Part shown: positions 14,001 to 29,517 of the stretch, piece after piece | Layout of the letters: the number at the start of each line of letters is the position of its first letter | How positions within the stretch are numbered: position 1 is the stretch's first letter | NCBI GenBank assembly: GCA_963965975.1 | Contig: OZ014418.1 | Location: 260,501 to 324,500 of the forward strand | Direction of reading: 5' to 3' | Length of the DNA stretch: 64,000 nucleotides | Source: Xestospongia bergquistia | Taxonomy: Eukaryota > Porifera > Demospongiae > Haplosclerida > Petrosiidae | The notes under the pieces: generated by a model | Database searches by the model: none | The model's input: only the letters and a program-made list of their open reading frames with translations | What the model was told of the DNA's origin: nothing | Made by a program: the position numbers and the translations under genes

Positions 14001-14615
14001 CTTTAAACTGAGCTTTGCCGTAGTAACCATTTGAATGAATATTATCAGACCATGTTCCTGTTGGACTACGATTTATATTGAAAGCTACTCTATCAATCAG
14101 ATCATCAGCATCTGGGTCAGAATCGTCAATGACAACAAGAACTTGAATAGATCCCTTTATATGGATATATGGAATATAATGCACAATGATTATTAGGAGT
14201 AACAGTACTTACTGGCCATGCTTCATTTCTGGAAAATGTCATTGGATTATAAACACCAGCTCCACTATATAACTCTCCACTAGTAGGAAAGTTATAGTTA
14301 TTTGTAGTAATATCATTACTAGTTTGCATTGAGGCCCAACAACCATGGGCATTCCTTGCATCAGAACCTGATGCTCTGATGCAGAACCTGAAATAGACAT
14401 CACATGTGCCACAGGAGAAGAATCCATAATCACAACAACCACCGTCCCAGTCTTGATTGTTAGGATTGTAATAGTTGACTGCTCTAATCTGTAGTGTATA
14501 TCTGGCTTGACCTGAATTCTACACAAAAATATAAACAATATAATACTAAATAATAAGAATCACTTACCACCAGTAATATAAAAAGAATTAGTAAGTCATT
14601 AAGGGAGCCCTTCAT
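11035..14615 (-). CDS. Delta-type Notch ligand: MNNL, DSL, EGF repeats, TM, tyrosine-rich tail
   Basis: Twelve exons (14568-14615, 14213-14518, 13839-14154, 13636-13696, 13526-13584, 12917-13164, 12761-12874, 12563-12715, 12101-12514, 11897-12050, 11659-11847, 11035-11612) give 879 residues. Order: signal peptide MKGSLNDLLILFILLV; MNNL-like region with GQARYTLQIRAVNYYNP and IQVLVVIDDSDPDADDLID; a DSL domain beginning CQSNYYTSSCSVYC; a series of EGF-like modules including calcium-binding types (INECHSDPCKNGAICT); TM segment around residues 646-675; cytoplasmic tail of about 200 residues ending DDI. It would signal in trans to Notch at the cell surface. The tail repeats YETI, YVML, YETI, YETL near the C-terminus. 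It is head to head with PPP2R5 across 212 bp. Which Delta paralogue this is cannot be told. Confidence 0.9.
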
Positions 14616-14681
14616 CTTCTTTGCAAAAAACTAAGCTACCCGATCTGCAGAAAATTATGATTATTTAATTATTAGACAAGG

Positions 14682-14704
14682 TGACGTCACTATTAGCTCA
14701 CGTG
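14682..14704. promoter_or_regulatory. CRE and E-box in the Delta/PPP2R5 divergent promoter
   Basis: A perfect CRE palindrome TGACGTCA (14682-14689) and an E-box CACGTG (14699-14704) lie 10 bp apart in the 212 bp between the two start codons. They match consensus sites for CREB/ATF and bHLH-ZIP factors. Function is inferred only from sequence and position. Confidence 0.45.
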
Positions 14705-14827
14705 ATCACACTTCGACCACGAAACATGACGAGGAATGTTCACTAACAGATTCTAACAAAGACGGATCCCTCCTCGACCAAAACATATAATAACACAAGA
14801 GCTGTATCCATTTACCATCTCTTCAAA

Positions 14828-17886
<3,059 letters not shown>

Positions 17887-18482
17887 AATGTTTCATCTCC
17901 TCTCCACTCAATCCATTTGTGTATGTGTGTGGTAAAAATGATATATTTAACATTGGAACTGTCCCTCATATTTGAGTGGGTGGTCTTGAGAACATAGTAG
18001 CTTATTTTTAATGTTATCATACTTTGCAACAATCATTACAATATTATGAATGTGTTCAAAATCAAATAGGTCTCATGTCTCTTTTTTTGGAAATTGTTAG
18101 TATTTTTGAAATCATGTCTTATTTTTTTGCTTTTTGTTGTTCAAGATATTTGTGAAATTGTTTACAGTAATTTTGATCAGTGTAATTAATATTATTTTAT
18201 TAATTAATTTTTGTTAGATATTTAAGACAAAGTGTTATGATTTCTTGATAGACACCAGGAATTGTTTTATGAAAATTAAATTTAAATGTGATATAATTAA
18301 AAACTTAGTGTAAATGGCAAATCATGAAGAGATAGCATCTCTACTACATTATGTAACAAGGATCTAAAAATAATAGAGGTATCTGTCTGCAGTTACACTT
18401 CTCTCGTCTTTCTTCTGACCTTACATAAGTTAAATACTTAATATTGAAATATTTAAACATTTGACGATACAGTAAAAATGAT

Positions 18483-19015
18483 TTAATGATTATCAGGTCT
18501 TCGTTGTTTTCTAATTCCTTCTAATAACTCTTTTTTCCACACATCCTCAGGTAAGTTCTGTGCCCAGTTTGGGACAACAGAGAGAGGGAGAGAAAAGCCA
18601 ACCATAGCTTCTTGTACAGCAATAACATCAGCTGAATAACAAAAAAGGATATCATGTTGATTTAACATGTTGAATAGGTACCTTCCTCCATTAATACTTG
18701 TTGAGTACACTCTACAGATGAAGACTCGTTCTCAGGCAAATCTGGGATTGGGTTTGAGTCTATTGGCTTTGGGTATGAGTCTATCAATTGAGAGTTTGGA
18801 AATGCTGTTAATTGGTTTTCATTGTCTTCATCTGAAAGATTTTGTGATAACAATATGTATCCACCATCTTCTTCAGTATTATCAGGATTACTTGCTACAT
18901 CATCTTCAGAGCTCCATTCGTCCTCTCCATTAACAAGATGTTGTACTATCTCTGATGAACTGTCTCCTTCTTGTTGTCCTCTTTGTTCCTGTTCATCGCC
19001 TTCTTCACTCATCAC
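18483..19015 (-). CDS. MEA1: MEA1 (male-enhanced antigen 1) homologue
   Basis: Two exons (18682-19015 and 18483-18631, intron 50 nt) give 160 residues. The N-terminal two thirds is acidic and Ser/Gln-rich with DEWSSEDD and GGYILLSQ, matching the WSSE and GY..L.Q blocks of MEA1. The C-terminus VQEAMVGFSLPLSVVPNWAQ then DVWKKEL matches the conserved MEA1 end (M.G.SLP...P.WA....D..W). The molecular role of MEA1 is poorly known. A second Met follows the first directly, so either may be used. Head to head with TOMM20 with 90 bp between start codons; the spacer contains a CCACGCCCCC GC-box-like string. Confidence 0.8.
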
Positions 19016-19105
19016 TCAATTTAGAGCCACGCCCCCAATGACACACCTTCAAGATGACATCACACGTACACACTGATGCAACTACTAGTAACACATGGTT
19101 GAAAA

Positions 19106-19737
19106 ATGGATGGGAAAAAAGTGGCAGTTCTCTGTGTTCTCGGTTTCTTAGGTACAGCTTTTATCGGATATTGTATTTACTTTGATCGTAAAAGAAGGAG
19201 TCATCCAGAATATAAAAAGAGAGTACTGAAAAGTATGTTTATTAAATTTGTCACGTGGTTGGTCATTTTATACCATATTAGGAAGAAGGTCTACTATGAG
19301 ACAGAACTCTCAGGTAAGTTTATAATGGTAGTAGTTATATTTATGAATGATGACATTTATTATGTAGAAGGTTGTCGATTTAAGTAATCCCAAAGTGAGA
19401 GAACAGTTTTTAGCTTCAGAGTTTGAAAATGCCAACCAGAAAATGATGGAAGGTATTGAGGGAAATAATCATATGCTAAAATTGATGTTATTTTAGGCAA
19501 GATGGAGGAAGCAGTTGGTCATTTTATTAATTTCATTCAGTTCTCAAGCAATCCTAAGGTTGCATTAGCTACACTTCAACAAATTCTTCCACCTGCAATA
19601 TTTAATATTATCATTCAAGCATTTGCAGCAATGGCCAAAGCTCAGGTGAGTCATTTGTTAGTGACTGAATACATCTTGTGTTTTAGGAAGAAGGAGGGGC
19701 AGTACCAGTGAAAGATTCTGATGGTGATGTTGATTGA
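19106..19737 (+). CDS. TOMM20: TOMM20, mitochondrial import receptor subunit
   Basis: Five exons (19106-19232, 19282-19313, 19368-19452, 19497-19645, 19687-19737) give 147 residues, the usual TOM20 length. An N-terminal membrane anchor is followed by the family hallmark FIGYCIYFDRKRRSHPEYKKR. The cytosolic receptor region contains VREQFLASEFENANQKMMEG, a TPR-like helix pair (KMEEAVGHFINFI), then LATLQQILPPAIF, and an acidic C-terminus DSDGDVD. TOM20 sits in the outer membrane and binds amphipathic presequences of imported proteins. Convergent with GCC2 over 231 bp. Confidence 0.95.
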
Positions 19738-19968
19738 TAGTGAAATGATTTGGTAATTCTGTCCTCAGTCCCAGTCTCAGCTGGCATAGGAATGAGACTA
19801 ATCACATACATATTTCTTATTATATATTGTGTATTCTATTATGTGAAATGATATTTATATTTATATAATTTTCTTTTTGTTACGTCCTTTTCCAGGACCT
19901 CAATTGTTCTATTAATATTGTAAATAATTACTATGAACTCCTTATAAATTATTAATAATTAATAGCCT

Positions 19969-22817
19969 GTCCATCTATGAAGATAATTGGCCCATCCTTT
20001 TGCTCCACCCACTCCTAATGAATTACTACCAGAAGCATCTGGTAAATCTACTTTTCTACCTACATAATATTTTGATCATATATAATGTGGCTGTAATGAA
20101 AAGGAGTTTACCCTTGAGTGTTTCTTGAAGAAAGTGTCGTTCTTGTTGACTTAGTTGAAGGAGACGTGTAATTATTGGAATAAGACCAGCTCTCTCTTCA
20201 TTATTAGAATGTAAGAACTATGAATGAACAGTCTTATTTTTGATGATGTCATGTAACCACACCCACCTTTAAAACAACATTCTTTAAATACTCCATATTA
20301 GAAGATTCACGTTGCCGTTCTTGGTTTCTTTCTAACCTATTGGTACAAACACTAACCACACACCCTCATTAACTTGGACACACCTCCTAATCTCTTCTTT
20401 GAGCAGTTTTGTTTGATCTGTCAATCTAATACAATTAGCTTCACTTTCATGCAATAGCTCAGCCAAATGGGTAGTCTTTTTGGTTGCTAAGACAACCTGT
20501 TCGAGAAGCTCTACGTCATTTCCCATTAGTTGAGGTGCTAACAACATATTATTAATGAAAACATAACATTAATAATCTTACTCTGACTCCTCCCATTTAA
20601 TGAGCCAAGATCATTAGAAGTAGTACTTAAGAGTCGCTCAAAACTCATTAGATGATCTTCACTAGTCTAATATATATATATAATATAATATACAAAATAT
20701 GCATATTGACATTTACATGACTAGTGGGTGTGGTCAATCCTGAAACTTCTAATTCATTCCAATCCATACCCTATACAATAAAAGGTGTGGCTAATAATAG
20801 ATGTGGGTGTGGCTATTGATACCTCTCCTGATGAGCGCTCTTCAGTTGGTATTGTTTTTGGTTTTTCTATATTATGAACAGTTTCTTGAGGAGTCTATAA
20901 GGATTAAATAAATGATGTCATGATGACATCACTGACTTGTAGCGGTCGTCCGCGTGCTAAAACTAATGAGTCAGCATCTTGTTGTAATCGACTTATTTCA
21001 TCATGTGCTCTAGTCAGTTCATCATTTAATTTCTTTACTTCAGACTGATGCCTATTCTGTAGAGCCTGGGTCTGAGTCTAAAGAGAAATTAAAATGAGAA
21101 GGAACAGCTGTTACTGACTTTAAAAGCAGCTATATTTTCATGTATTTCTAGTCGTAATTGAGATACAAGATCTTCATGTTCTTGAGTTTTTATACGTGTC
21201 TTTACTTCAGAGTCTTGTAACCTTGGTAACAATCATGTTATCATCTTTAAAGTATATTACAAGTACTTTTCTTTTAATTGATCAATTTCTTGCTTTGAGT
21301 CATGGAGATAGTCGTCATGACGACCTATCAGCTGTTGATGTTCAAGTTCTAATTCTTCATGTTCAGAGAGTAAAGTAGTGAGACGTTCCCTAAATTAATA
21401 TAATAATATTATTAGTTACATTATAATTATAACTTACCTTGTGTCTTTTAATTCAGCTTTTGTTTTAAGCAATTCCACTTCATGTTGCTGTCTATAAATA
21501 ATATCACTTGAATATCACATGACTATCACATGACCTTACCTCAAATTAGTTTCCAACTCCGATATTGATGGAGAAGTGTGTTTCTGTTTCAACACAGAAT
21601 GTACTCTCACCTTCAATGAGAACAACATAGCATTTAGCTCCACCCACTAATTAGTTTACCTTATAATTCTCATGTTCTTCTTTAGTATGTTGTAGTGTTT
21701 CTGTCATATCAGTTAATTCAGTTTGAAGATTGGAAACTTTAGTCTCTAATGTATGAACTAGACGTTGATAATGAGAGTGAGTGGAGTCAAACTAAATTAA
21801 AAATTATAAATGACAACATAAGGGGAGATCCCTTCAATTACTTGCTGTTGATTAGATTGTAATTTAGCTGTCAATTCAGCTACTTCCACCTGTATGATTA
21901 TTATAATCACATGATATCATGTGACTACGACTACCTTTGACATTTCCATATTTTGTTTTTCAGTTTCTAATTCTCTCTTTAATTCTTCTATAATTTGTTG
22001 TGTTTCAGTAAACTAACAACTTATAATGATATTCATAACATTGGTCTCTCTGCTCACTTGTGACTTGCTATCCATAAGTTCTTTAGCACTTTTTCGAAGC
22101 ATTGTTTTCATTTTAGTAATAGCCTCTTCTTTCTGACTACATTCTTGTTTTCGAGTTGCTAGAGAGAGAGAGAGAGAGAGAGAGAGATGTCATTACAAGG
22201 TACTGTTTTATTATCATTACCTAGTTCTTGAGTGACATCTTCTACTTGCTTTTCTAAAGTTGTTATTTTCTTTTCCAACTCATTACGATTATTTTCTCCA
22301 ATTTTTACTTGTCCTCTGAGTGTTTCAATGGAACGTTGATAATCTGCTAATTCAAGATCCATCAAAGATGATGACTTTATCTCCTACAAAATATTATAAT
22401 ATTAATATTAATTATATTAATATTATAATATTAATATTATAATATTAATATTAATATTAATTGAACTTCAAACCTTCTCAGAAGCTGCAAGTTTTTGTTT
22501 AATATCAACCAATTCTTCTCTTTCTTTAGACAATGTCTCTCTCAAAGACGTAATTTCTAATGTACTCTAATTACAAGAAATAAATAATTTCAATTGAGTA
22601 TTTAGAGTACAACTCACATCATTCAAAGCTCTACTTGTCGTAGTCAGTTCAGACTGTGAAGACAATAAGTCAGTTTTCACAAACTCTAAGTCACTCCTCA
22701 AGGAGCCGTGACTATCTTCTAATTCATGTAGAGATTGAATTAAATTGTCCTTCTCTAAAGAGAGAGTTCTTATATTAATCTCATATTCTTGTTGTCTTTG
22801 ACTATGTTGTTTACTAC
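19969..22817 (-). CDS. GCC2: GCC2/GCC185-like GRIP-domain golgin, C-terminal part
   Basis: Many short minus-strand exons encode a continuous heptad-rich coiled coil, beginning at the assembly gap and ending at the stop at 19969-19971. The C-terminus reads KLLKEEIRRLERNQERQ, then the GRIP domain MEYLKNVVLKFLHSNNEER..LIPIITRLLQLSQQER, then GWANYLHRWTGY. The EEIRRLERNQER block and the GWA.YLH.W.G end are characteristic of GCC2 as I remember it. GRIP golgins tether vesicles at the trans-Golgi through Arl1/Rab binding. The N-terminal coiled coil lies in or beyond the gap. TMF/TRIP11-type golgins were considered but fit the end less well. Introns contain (AG)n at 22160-22187 and an (AATATT)n run near 22392-22463. 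Confidence 0.82.
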
Positions 22818-23017
22818 NNNNNNNNNNNNNNNNNNNNNNNNNNNNNNNNNNNNNNNNNNNNNNNNNNNNNNNNNNNNNNNNNNNNNNNNNNNNNNNNNNN
22901 NNNNNNNNNNNNNNNNNNNNNNNNNNNNNNNNNNNNNNNNNNNNNNNNNNNNNNNNNNNNNNNNNNNNNNNNNNNNNNNNNNNNNNNNNNNNNNNNNNNN
23001 NNNNNNNNNNNNNNNNN
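22818..23017. other. Assembly gap of exactly 200 N
   Basis: 200 consecutive N. The round length suggests a placeholder. It removes the 5' ends of both GCC2 (-) and DAAM (+), which point away from each other. Confidence 0.99.
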
Positions 23018-23060
23018 ATAATTAATGACTAATCACATCTTCTATTTTTGTTACAACCAG

Positions 23061-26000
23061 CTCAGGAACATATGATGATACGATTGAAGAAAATGGAATG
23101 GGAATGTGAGAGAACAACAATGGAGAAGGTAATTTAAGAGGGGAACCTCCCCCGTCTTTACAGTCTCTCTTTCTCTCTCATAGGATGCTCATAGGATGAC
23201 AGCTGATAAGTTACGTCAACAATTAGAGGCTAAACTTCATGAAATTATGTCTCTTAAAGATAAGGAGTTAGAATTGGAAGCGAAGTTGGCTAGAATGACA
23301 CGTCAGGTAAATATTGTAAACAATATTCTCTAATACATGTACATATACAAACATTTAATGTAACTATCTCCTCTAACTGTTGTTGAATAAACCTCTTTAT
23401 AGTAATATTAGTTCCAATGTTTGATAAACATAATGACTATAATATTATAATCCTTGTCACATGATCTCTTTAGTGCTTGTTATTAAGATCACATGATCTT
23501 GTTAGGATTACATATTTAGGTCACATGATCTTCTTAATGTTAAGATCAAACAATCTCTCTTTAGACTGACGAATTAAAGGCTCGATGTGAACAATTAGAA
23601 GAGAAACTCAAACAAGAAAATGTCGATATTAGTGACCTCCCCAAGTACACACCTCCTGTAGTAGCTCCTGCTCCACCTCCCCCAGCACCTCCTCCACCTC
23701 CCCCACCTATGGGAAGCAGAGGACCACCCCCTCCTCCTCCCCCTCCTGGTACAGGTAATCGCAATATACTAATATCTCCATAGCAACAATATGTCTCTAA
23801 ATAAAATGTGAAGAATCTGGATACTTTGTAAACTAATTAATTTGTATATTGTGTGGTCCCTCTCTCCTCTGCATCATTCCTACATAATCTTGTCCTCTCT
23901 TTATATAGTTCCAACATATAATATAATATAATATAATATAATATAATATAATATAATATGATATAATATAATATAATAATATAATATAATATAATATAAT
24001 ATAATATAATATAATATAATATAATATGATATAATATAATATAATATAATAATATAATATAATATAATATAATATAATATAATATAATATAATATAATAT
24101 ATGTCCATATATTATAGATAGATCCAATGTTATTACATCTGGTCTAGTCACATTAAGAAGACCAAAAAAATCTATTCCTCAAGTTAATAATCCTCTGAAA
24201 CCATTTAATTGGGACAAAATGCCTGATGTAAGTGCTGTCCGACTATCCATCTGTCCATTTGTCTGTATGTCAGACTATTTGTCTGTCCATTTGTCTGTAT
24301 TTCCACCTATCCATCTGTCCATTTGTCTGTATGTCCAACTATCCATCTGTCCATTTGTCTGTATTTCAGACTATATGTCTGTTCCCTTTAGACTCAGATA
24401 GGTGACGACACCATTTGGGCAAACATTGATGAGTCCACAATATATAAAGAAATTAACTTAAATGATTTAGAGAAAGCATTTCAACAAAAGGTACTAGGAG
24501 CTGTGTTTATTTATAAAATCAATATCAATTATTTTTAAATATGTGCAGCCATATCGTAACATAGCAACTATTGGTACTCTCCCTCGGGGAAAAAAACAAA
24601 ATGATAAAACGAGAGAAAAGACTTTTATTAATGAAAAAAGAGCTCAAAATTGTACTATTTTGTTAACACGTCTCAAAATGTCTAACACAGAAATCAGACA
24701 GACCATTATGACTATGGATGTCAAGAACACATTAGACAAAGATATGATAGAACAAGTATGTTGATAAACCAGTTTTAATAACCAGTTTGAGAATTGCTAT
24801 CCTTTTCTTTTTATAGCTTCTGAAGTTCGTTCCAACAGATGAAGAGGTAGCTACCTTGAGAGAGAACCTCAGTGAGATAGACCAGTTTTCACGAGCAGAT
24901 AAGTTTATGATTGAAGTCAGTCACATATCACGTTATGACAAACGCCTTCAAGCACTCTACTTCACTAAAACTTTCCAAGACAGAATATCTGAAGTCAGTA
25001 TCACATCATGTGACATTGCTATCACATCATGTGACATTGCTATCACATCATGTGACATTGCTGTCACCTCTTCCTTGTACATGTGGTTATCTTGTTCTAG
25101 ATTCGTCCCAGTATTGAGGATGTCACTGCCAGCTGTCATGAGCTAATGATGAGCAGTAAATTACGGAAGTTATTAGAAGTTATTTTAGCATTTGGTAACA
25201 TTATGAATCGTGGTACTAGAGGCAATGCATTTGGTACATCTCCTGTTTAATGAGCTATATAATTATAATTATATTAATAGGGTTTAAGTTGTCGAGTCTT
25301 AACAAGATTGTTGAGACAAAGTCTACTACTGATAACAAACTGACATTGTTACATTACCTTATACAAATGTTAGAAGCCAAGGTAAGAAATATCAGCAGTC
25401 AGAGATGGTGACAAGACTTGTTTTATCCTTCTATAGTTTCCTGAAGTTCTTAGCCTTGAGGTAGAGATTCCTCATATTAGAAATGCCAGTAAAGTAGAGT
25501 AAGTGTTATTACTTGTTATATCAATATTTATGAGTCATATCTATAGTATTGCTGAATTGGAGAAGGAGTTTAAGGATATCAAGAAAGGTCTGGACAATTT
25601 AAAGAAGGTAAGGAGATTGCATTAAGATGTCGTGCATCTAGTTTCTTTCTTTAGGAATTGGATCATCATCGTTTGAATCCAAGTGGAGAAGAAAGTGATT
25701 ATTTTGTTTCTGCTGTAGAAGACTTTGCCCTTCATGCTGCCATTACTGTTAGAGAGACAGAACATTTTATTAAAGATATGAAAGAACAATTTTTGAAAGC
25801 TCTCCATTATTTTGGTGAGGATCCTAATGGTAAAGATCAATCAGCTGAAAAGTTTTTTGGTGTGTTTTCAAATTTTTTTAAGAGTCTATCAGTGAGTTAA
25901 TAAATGTGACTCATACACACTAACACACATTGTGTGTACTGTATTTAGGAAGGACATATTCAATTAATTACAATGAGAAAGAAAAAAGAAGAGGAAGAAA

Positions 26001-26353
26001 AAAGAAAGAAAGATGAGGAGGTTAGTCTATATATCCTCACATATCTCTTATTATCTCTCCCTTTCCCTCTCTCTCTCCAGCAACGTAAAATGGATACATT
26101 AAAACGGCGCAAAGCCCGTGAACAAATGAGACTCTCTGCTATACCTGGAGATGAGAGTGGTCTGGAAGGAGATTTAGATGAATTAATAGCTCGTCTTTAT
26201 AGCGGAGAACCATGGAATGATTTTGGGGGGAAAAGACGAAGTCGTCGTGCGTCAACTAATTCTTCATTAACTCATGCTTGGATGCAAGTTAGCAGAGAAA
26301 GAATTGATGTTCCTGAAGAAATTGACTTTGGTCAACATGATGCTCAGACATAG
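23061..26353 (+). CDS. DAAM1: DAAM-type diaphanous-related formin, FH1-FH2-DAD part
   Basis: Fourteen exons after the gap. A coiled coil (EHMMIRLKKMEWECE..) leads to a short FH1 with runs of up to eight prolines, then a complete FH2: NPLKPFNWDKMPD, RAQNCTILLTRLKMSN, LLKFVPTDEEVATLRENLSE, FGNIMNRGTRGNAFGFKLSS, LTLLHYLIQMLEAK, EKFFGVFSNFFKSLSEG. A basic coiled-coil MRKKKEEEEKRKK and a DAD (GDLDELIARLYSGEPWNDF followed by KRRSRR) end the protein. Formins of this class nucleate and elongate actin filaments downstream of Rho and Dishevelled; the DAD binds the N-terminal DID for autoinhibition. GBD/FH3 regions are missing because of the gap. DAAM rather than Diaphanous is chosen from the FH2-DAD sequence; symbol means family orthologue. 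Confidence 0.9.
23918..24101. repeat. (ATAAT)n pentanucleotide array in a DAAM intron
   Basis: About 180 bp of an AT-only pentamer with a few variants, immediately before the acceptor of the exon that starts FH2. Two more simple arrays occur in DAAM introns: TCTGTCCATTTGTCTGTAT-type repeats at 24238-24372 and three copies of a 21-nt unit containing ATCACATCATGTGACATTG at about 25001-25062, directly after a splice donor. Confidence 0.95.
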
Positions 26354-26577
26354 AACTAGTTGCTATGGCAACTGCCATTACTATAGTTACAATTATATTG
26401 TATTATATAACACTTTTTACTTTTCATCATTCATTTTAAGAAATTGTCATTTTATTCCTTTTATTCTTGAAATAAAATCCTTTAATTACTATAATTAATT
26501 AAATACTAAGGGCATAATTAATGAGACACCCTCAGGTCTAAAAAATGAATCCTAAAACATTTAAATACAAAACTAAT

Positions 26578-29405
26578 TTATTGTTCTTTTTCTGAAACAG
26601 CTGCTGTTTTGATCCACTTTTCCACAATATCATTGACAATAGGAGGATTAGCTAGTGTAGAGACGTCACCTAATTCTTCATATAAATTGTTAGCTATTTT
26701 ACGCAATATTCGGCGCATAATTTTGCCAGAGCGAGTCTTGGGTAACCCCGGCACAATCTACATTTAAATAATAATTAAATTATGTAAAAAAATTTAATGC
26801 AATGCTGACCAAAAATTGATGCGGTGTAGCAAATCCACCTACAGTTTTTTTGACCATTTCCTTTAAACCATCAAAAATTTGTTGGTCACTATCAGTAATG
26901 CCATCTTTAACAATAACAAAGGCTAAGATGGCTAGAGAGAGAGAGAGAGAGAGAGAGTCAGAAGGAACAATGGGGATACCTACCATACCTTGTCCAAATG
27001 TCTCGTGCGGATAACCAATAACTGCTGTCTCAGCAACTCGATCATCACGATTCTATAATAAGGAAAAATTATTTCCATAACCTTCTTTTTTTTTTCTCTT
27101 CCTCTCTCTTACCATAGCACTTTCTAATTCAGCAGTTCCTAGTCTATGTCCCTTAACATTAATGACATCATCAACTCTCCCAGTAATTTTATAATGACCA
27201 TCATTATCACGATAAGCACCATCACCAGTAAAATAAAGACCTAAAAGAGACTCCACCCAACTCATTAATTATTCATTAATACCTGGATAAGGTCTATAGT
27301 AAGTGTCTAAAAACTTTTCATGATCTCCATATATGGTTCTAGCCATAGATGGCCAGGGACGTCGGATACAAAGGTTACCAGTAACATCATTACCTTGGAT
27401 CTCTTTACCCTAAAAGTGAGTGGAAAAAAGATAAATGGATGTATGGTTTGATAAATGGATAGATAGTTGTAACAAATTGACATATAGTTGTGATAAATGG
27501 ATATATAGTTAGATTAAATGGATGTATGGTCTTACATCATCACTCATTAATACAGGTTCTACACCAAAGAATGGTATCATGGGAAAACCAGGTTTGGGGG
27601 TGGAGTCATTAGGAGCAGGACGAGGAGTGATCATAATACCTCCAGTTTCTAGTGTAAAATATCATATCATGTTCAGTTAAATAGAGTATATATGGTATTA
27701 CCTGTTTGCCACCATGTATCTACTACAGTACATCTTTCTTCTCCTACTACATTATGATACCACAACCAAGCTTTGTCATTGAGTGGTTCACCAACTAAAA
27801 TTAAAATAAATTAACTAACATTATGAGTGTTAACTGTTACTATAGTTACACTATGTTATAACTATACTATATTATATTACCATTACTATAAATAGATCTT
27901 ACCACATCCTAGTATACGAAGTGATGACCTGTCATATTTATTTACATACTGATCTCCAGCTTTTATCAACAGCCTCAATGCAGTAGGAGCAGTATATATC
28001 TGCGTTATTTTAAGCCTCTCCGTCATCTCCCAGTATCGACCTATCGTTACCATGGTGATCTTTATGATAAACAGCTTCTATCTTACCTGGGTCTGGATAA
28101 ATAGGAGTGCTCTCAAAGATGACAGTAGTAGCTCCGTTGCTAAGGGGACCATATATTATGTAGGAGTGGCCAGTGATCCATCCAATGTCAGCAACACATG
28201 CATAGATGTCACCAGGTTTATAGTCAAATACATACTACAATGGATATATAGATATATAATGGATATATAGGTTAAATAAATGGACACATAGACATATATA
28301 CAATGGATATATACCTACCTGATGTGTTAGTCCAGCATATAGCAGATAACCAGCTTGTGTATGTACAATACCTTTAGGTTTGCCAGTACTACCAGATGTA
28401 TATAACATGAATAAAGGATCTTCACTAGATAAAGGCTCAGGAGGACATTCCTTAGACTCCCCTTTCATTAAGTCTTCTAATTGGTAGTCTCTTCCTGATA
28501 CCATAGGTACATCAGCTCCAGTACGAGTAGCTACTAACACTCTCTTAACACAAGGACAATCACAGACTGCTTCATCAACTGTTTGTTTTAGAGGAATAGT
28601 TTTTCCTCCTCGTAGACCTTCATCAGCTGTTATGACAGTCTCTGCTTGAGCTATGGAAAAGAAAGATAAAAGAATAAGAAGAGAGAAAGAGATACTTACC
28701 ATCAAGAATTCTACTCTTTAAAGCTTCAGCACTAAACCCAGCAAACACAATACTTCAAAATACAAAAAAATAACTATATTCACGACTGCAATATTATCAC
28801 TAACCTATGTACAGCACCAATTCTAGCACATGCTAATACAGCACCCACTGCTAGTGGTATCATTGGCATATAAAGAACAACACGATCTCCTTTTTTAACC
28901 CCTTGACTTTTGAGCACATTAGCAACTTGACAAGTAAGGTCAAGTAATTGCCTAGCAATAAAACAATGAGAATATTATTGACAATACTCCTCTCACTTAT
29001 AAGTAATAGTTTCATGTTGTTTGGGTTCATCTTTCTCCCATATGAGAGCAACACGATCTGGATACTGCTTAACATGACAGTCCAAGCAATTATCTATAGA
29101 GAGAGAGAGGTAATCTAATTGTATTTGCTCATTAACAATATTTTTTTACCTGTAACATTAAGAACTCCATTAATAAACCATTGGATACTACCAGACATCA
29201 TATCGACCTCCATAACTTTGTCATATTTCTTCATCCAATGAATACGATTACTGGCTAAATCATTCCAAAATTTCTCAGGGTTCTCCAAACTCTCAAGATA
29301 CCATGCTGCATTGATGGGGTCAGCATGATGGAGGGTAACTGGATAACTAAGTTCTTTGTCTTCCTCTTCTATACGAAGCTTCTTTGGTTCTGGTTCTTTA
29401 TCCAT
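26578..29405 (-). CDS. ACSS2: Acetyl-CoA synthetase, AMP-forming (cytosolic ACSS2 type)
   Basis: About fourteen exons from [18 protein letters not shown] (29150-29405) to VSEKEQ. Recognised blocks in order: [28 protein letters not shown] (ACS N-terminal domain), [36 protein letters not shown], the P-loop-like [83 protein letters not shown] and the catalytic lysine motif [19 protein letters not shown]. All core motifs are intact. The enzyme makes acetyl-CoA from acetate, ATP and CoA. No mitochondrial presequence is evident, so cytosol/nucleus is likely. Head to head with COQ6 with 112 bp between start codons. Confidence 0.95.
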
Positions 29406-29517
29406 ACTCAGTTGTGATAACGTGATGTCTTGATGGTCTAGAATGAAAGGTGAGTTTGAAATATCAGGCCACCCACGCTATGAATATTATTATAGCTGTT
29501 AATCTAATTAACGAAAT

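Noticed and set aside
19969..22817. TRIP11/GMAP-210 as the identity of the golgin
   Set aside because: The EEIRRLERNQER lead-in and the GWANYLHRWTGY end fit GCC2 better, although all GRIP/GRAB domains look similar.
24219..24401. Plus-strand ORF rich in Cys/Pro/Leu in a DAAM intron
   Set aside because: Tandem CTGTCC repeats read through after a clear splice donor GAT|GTAAGT.
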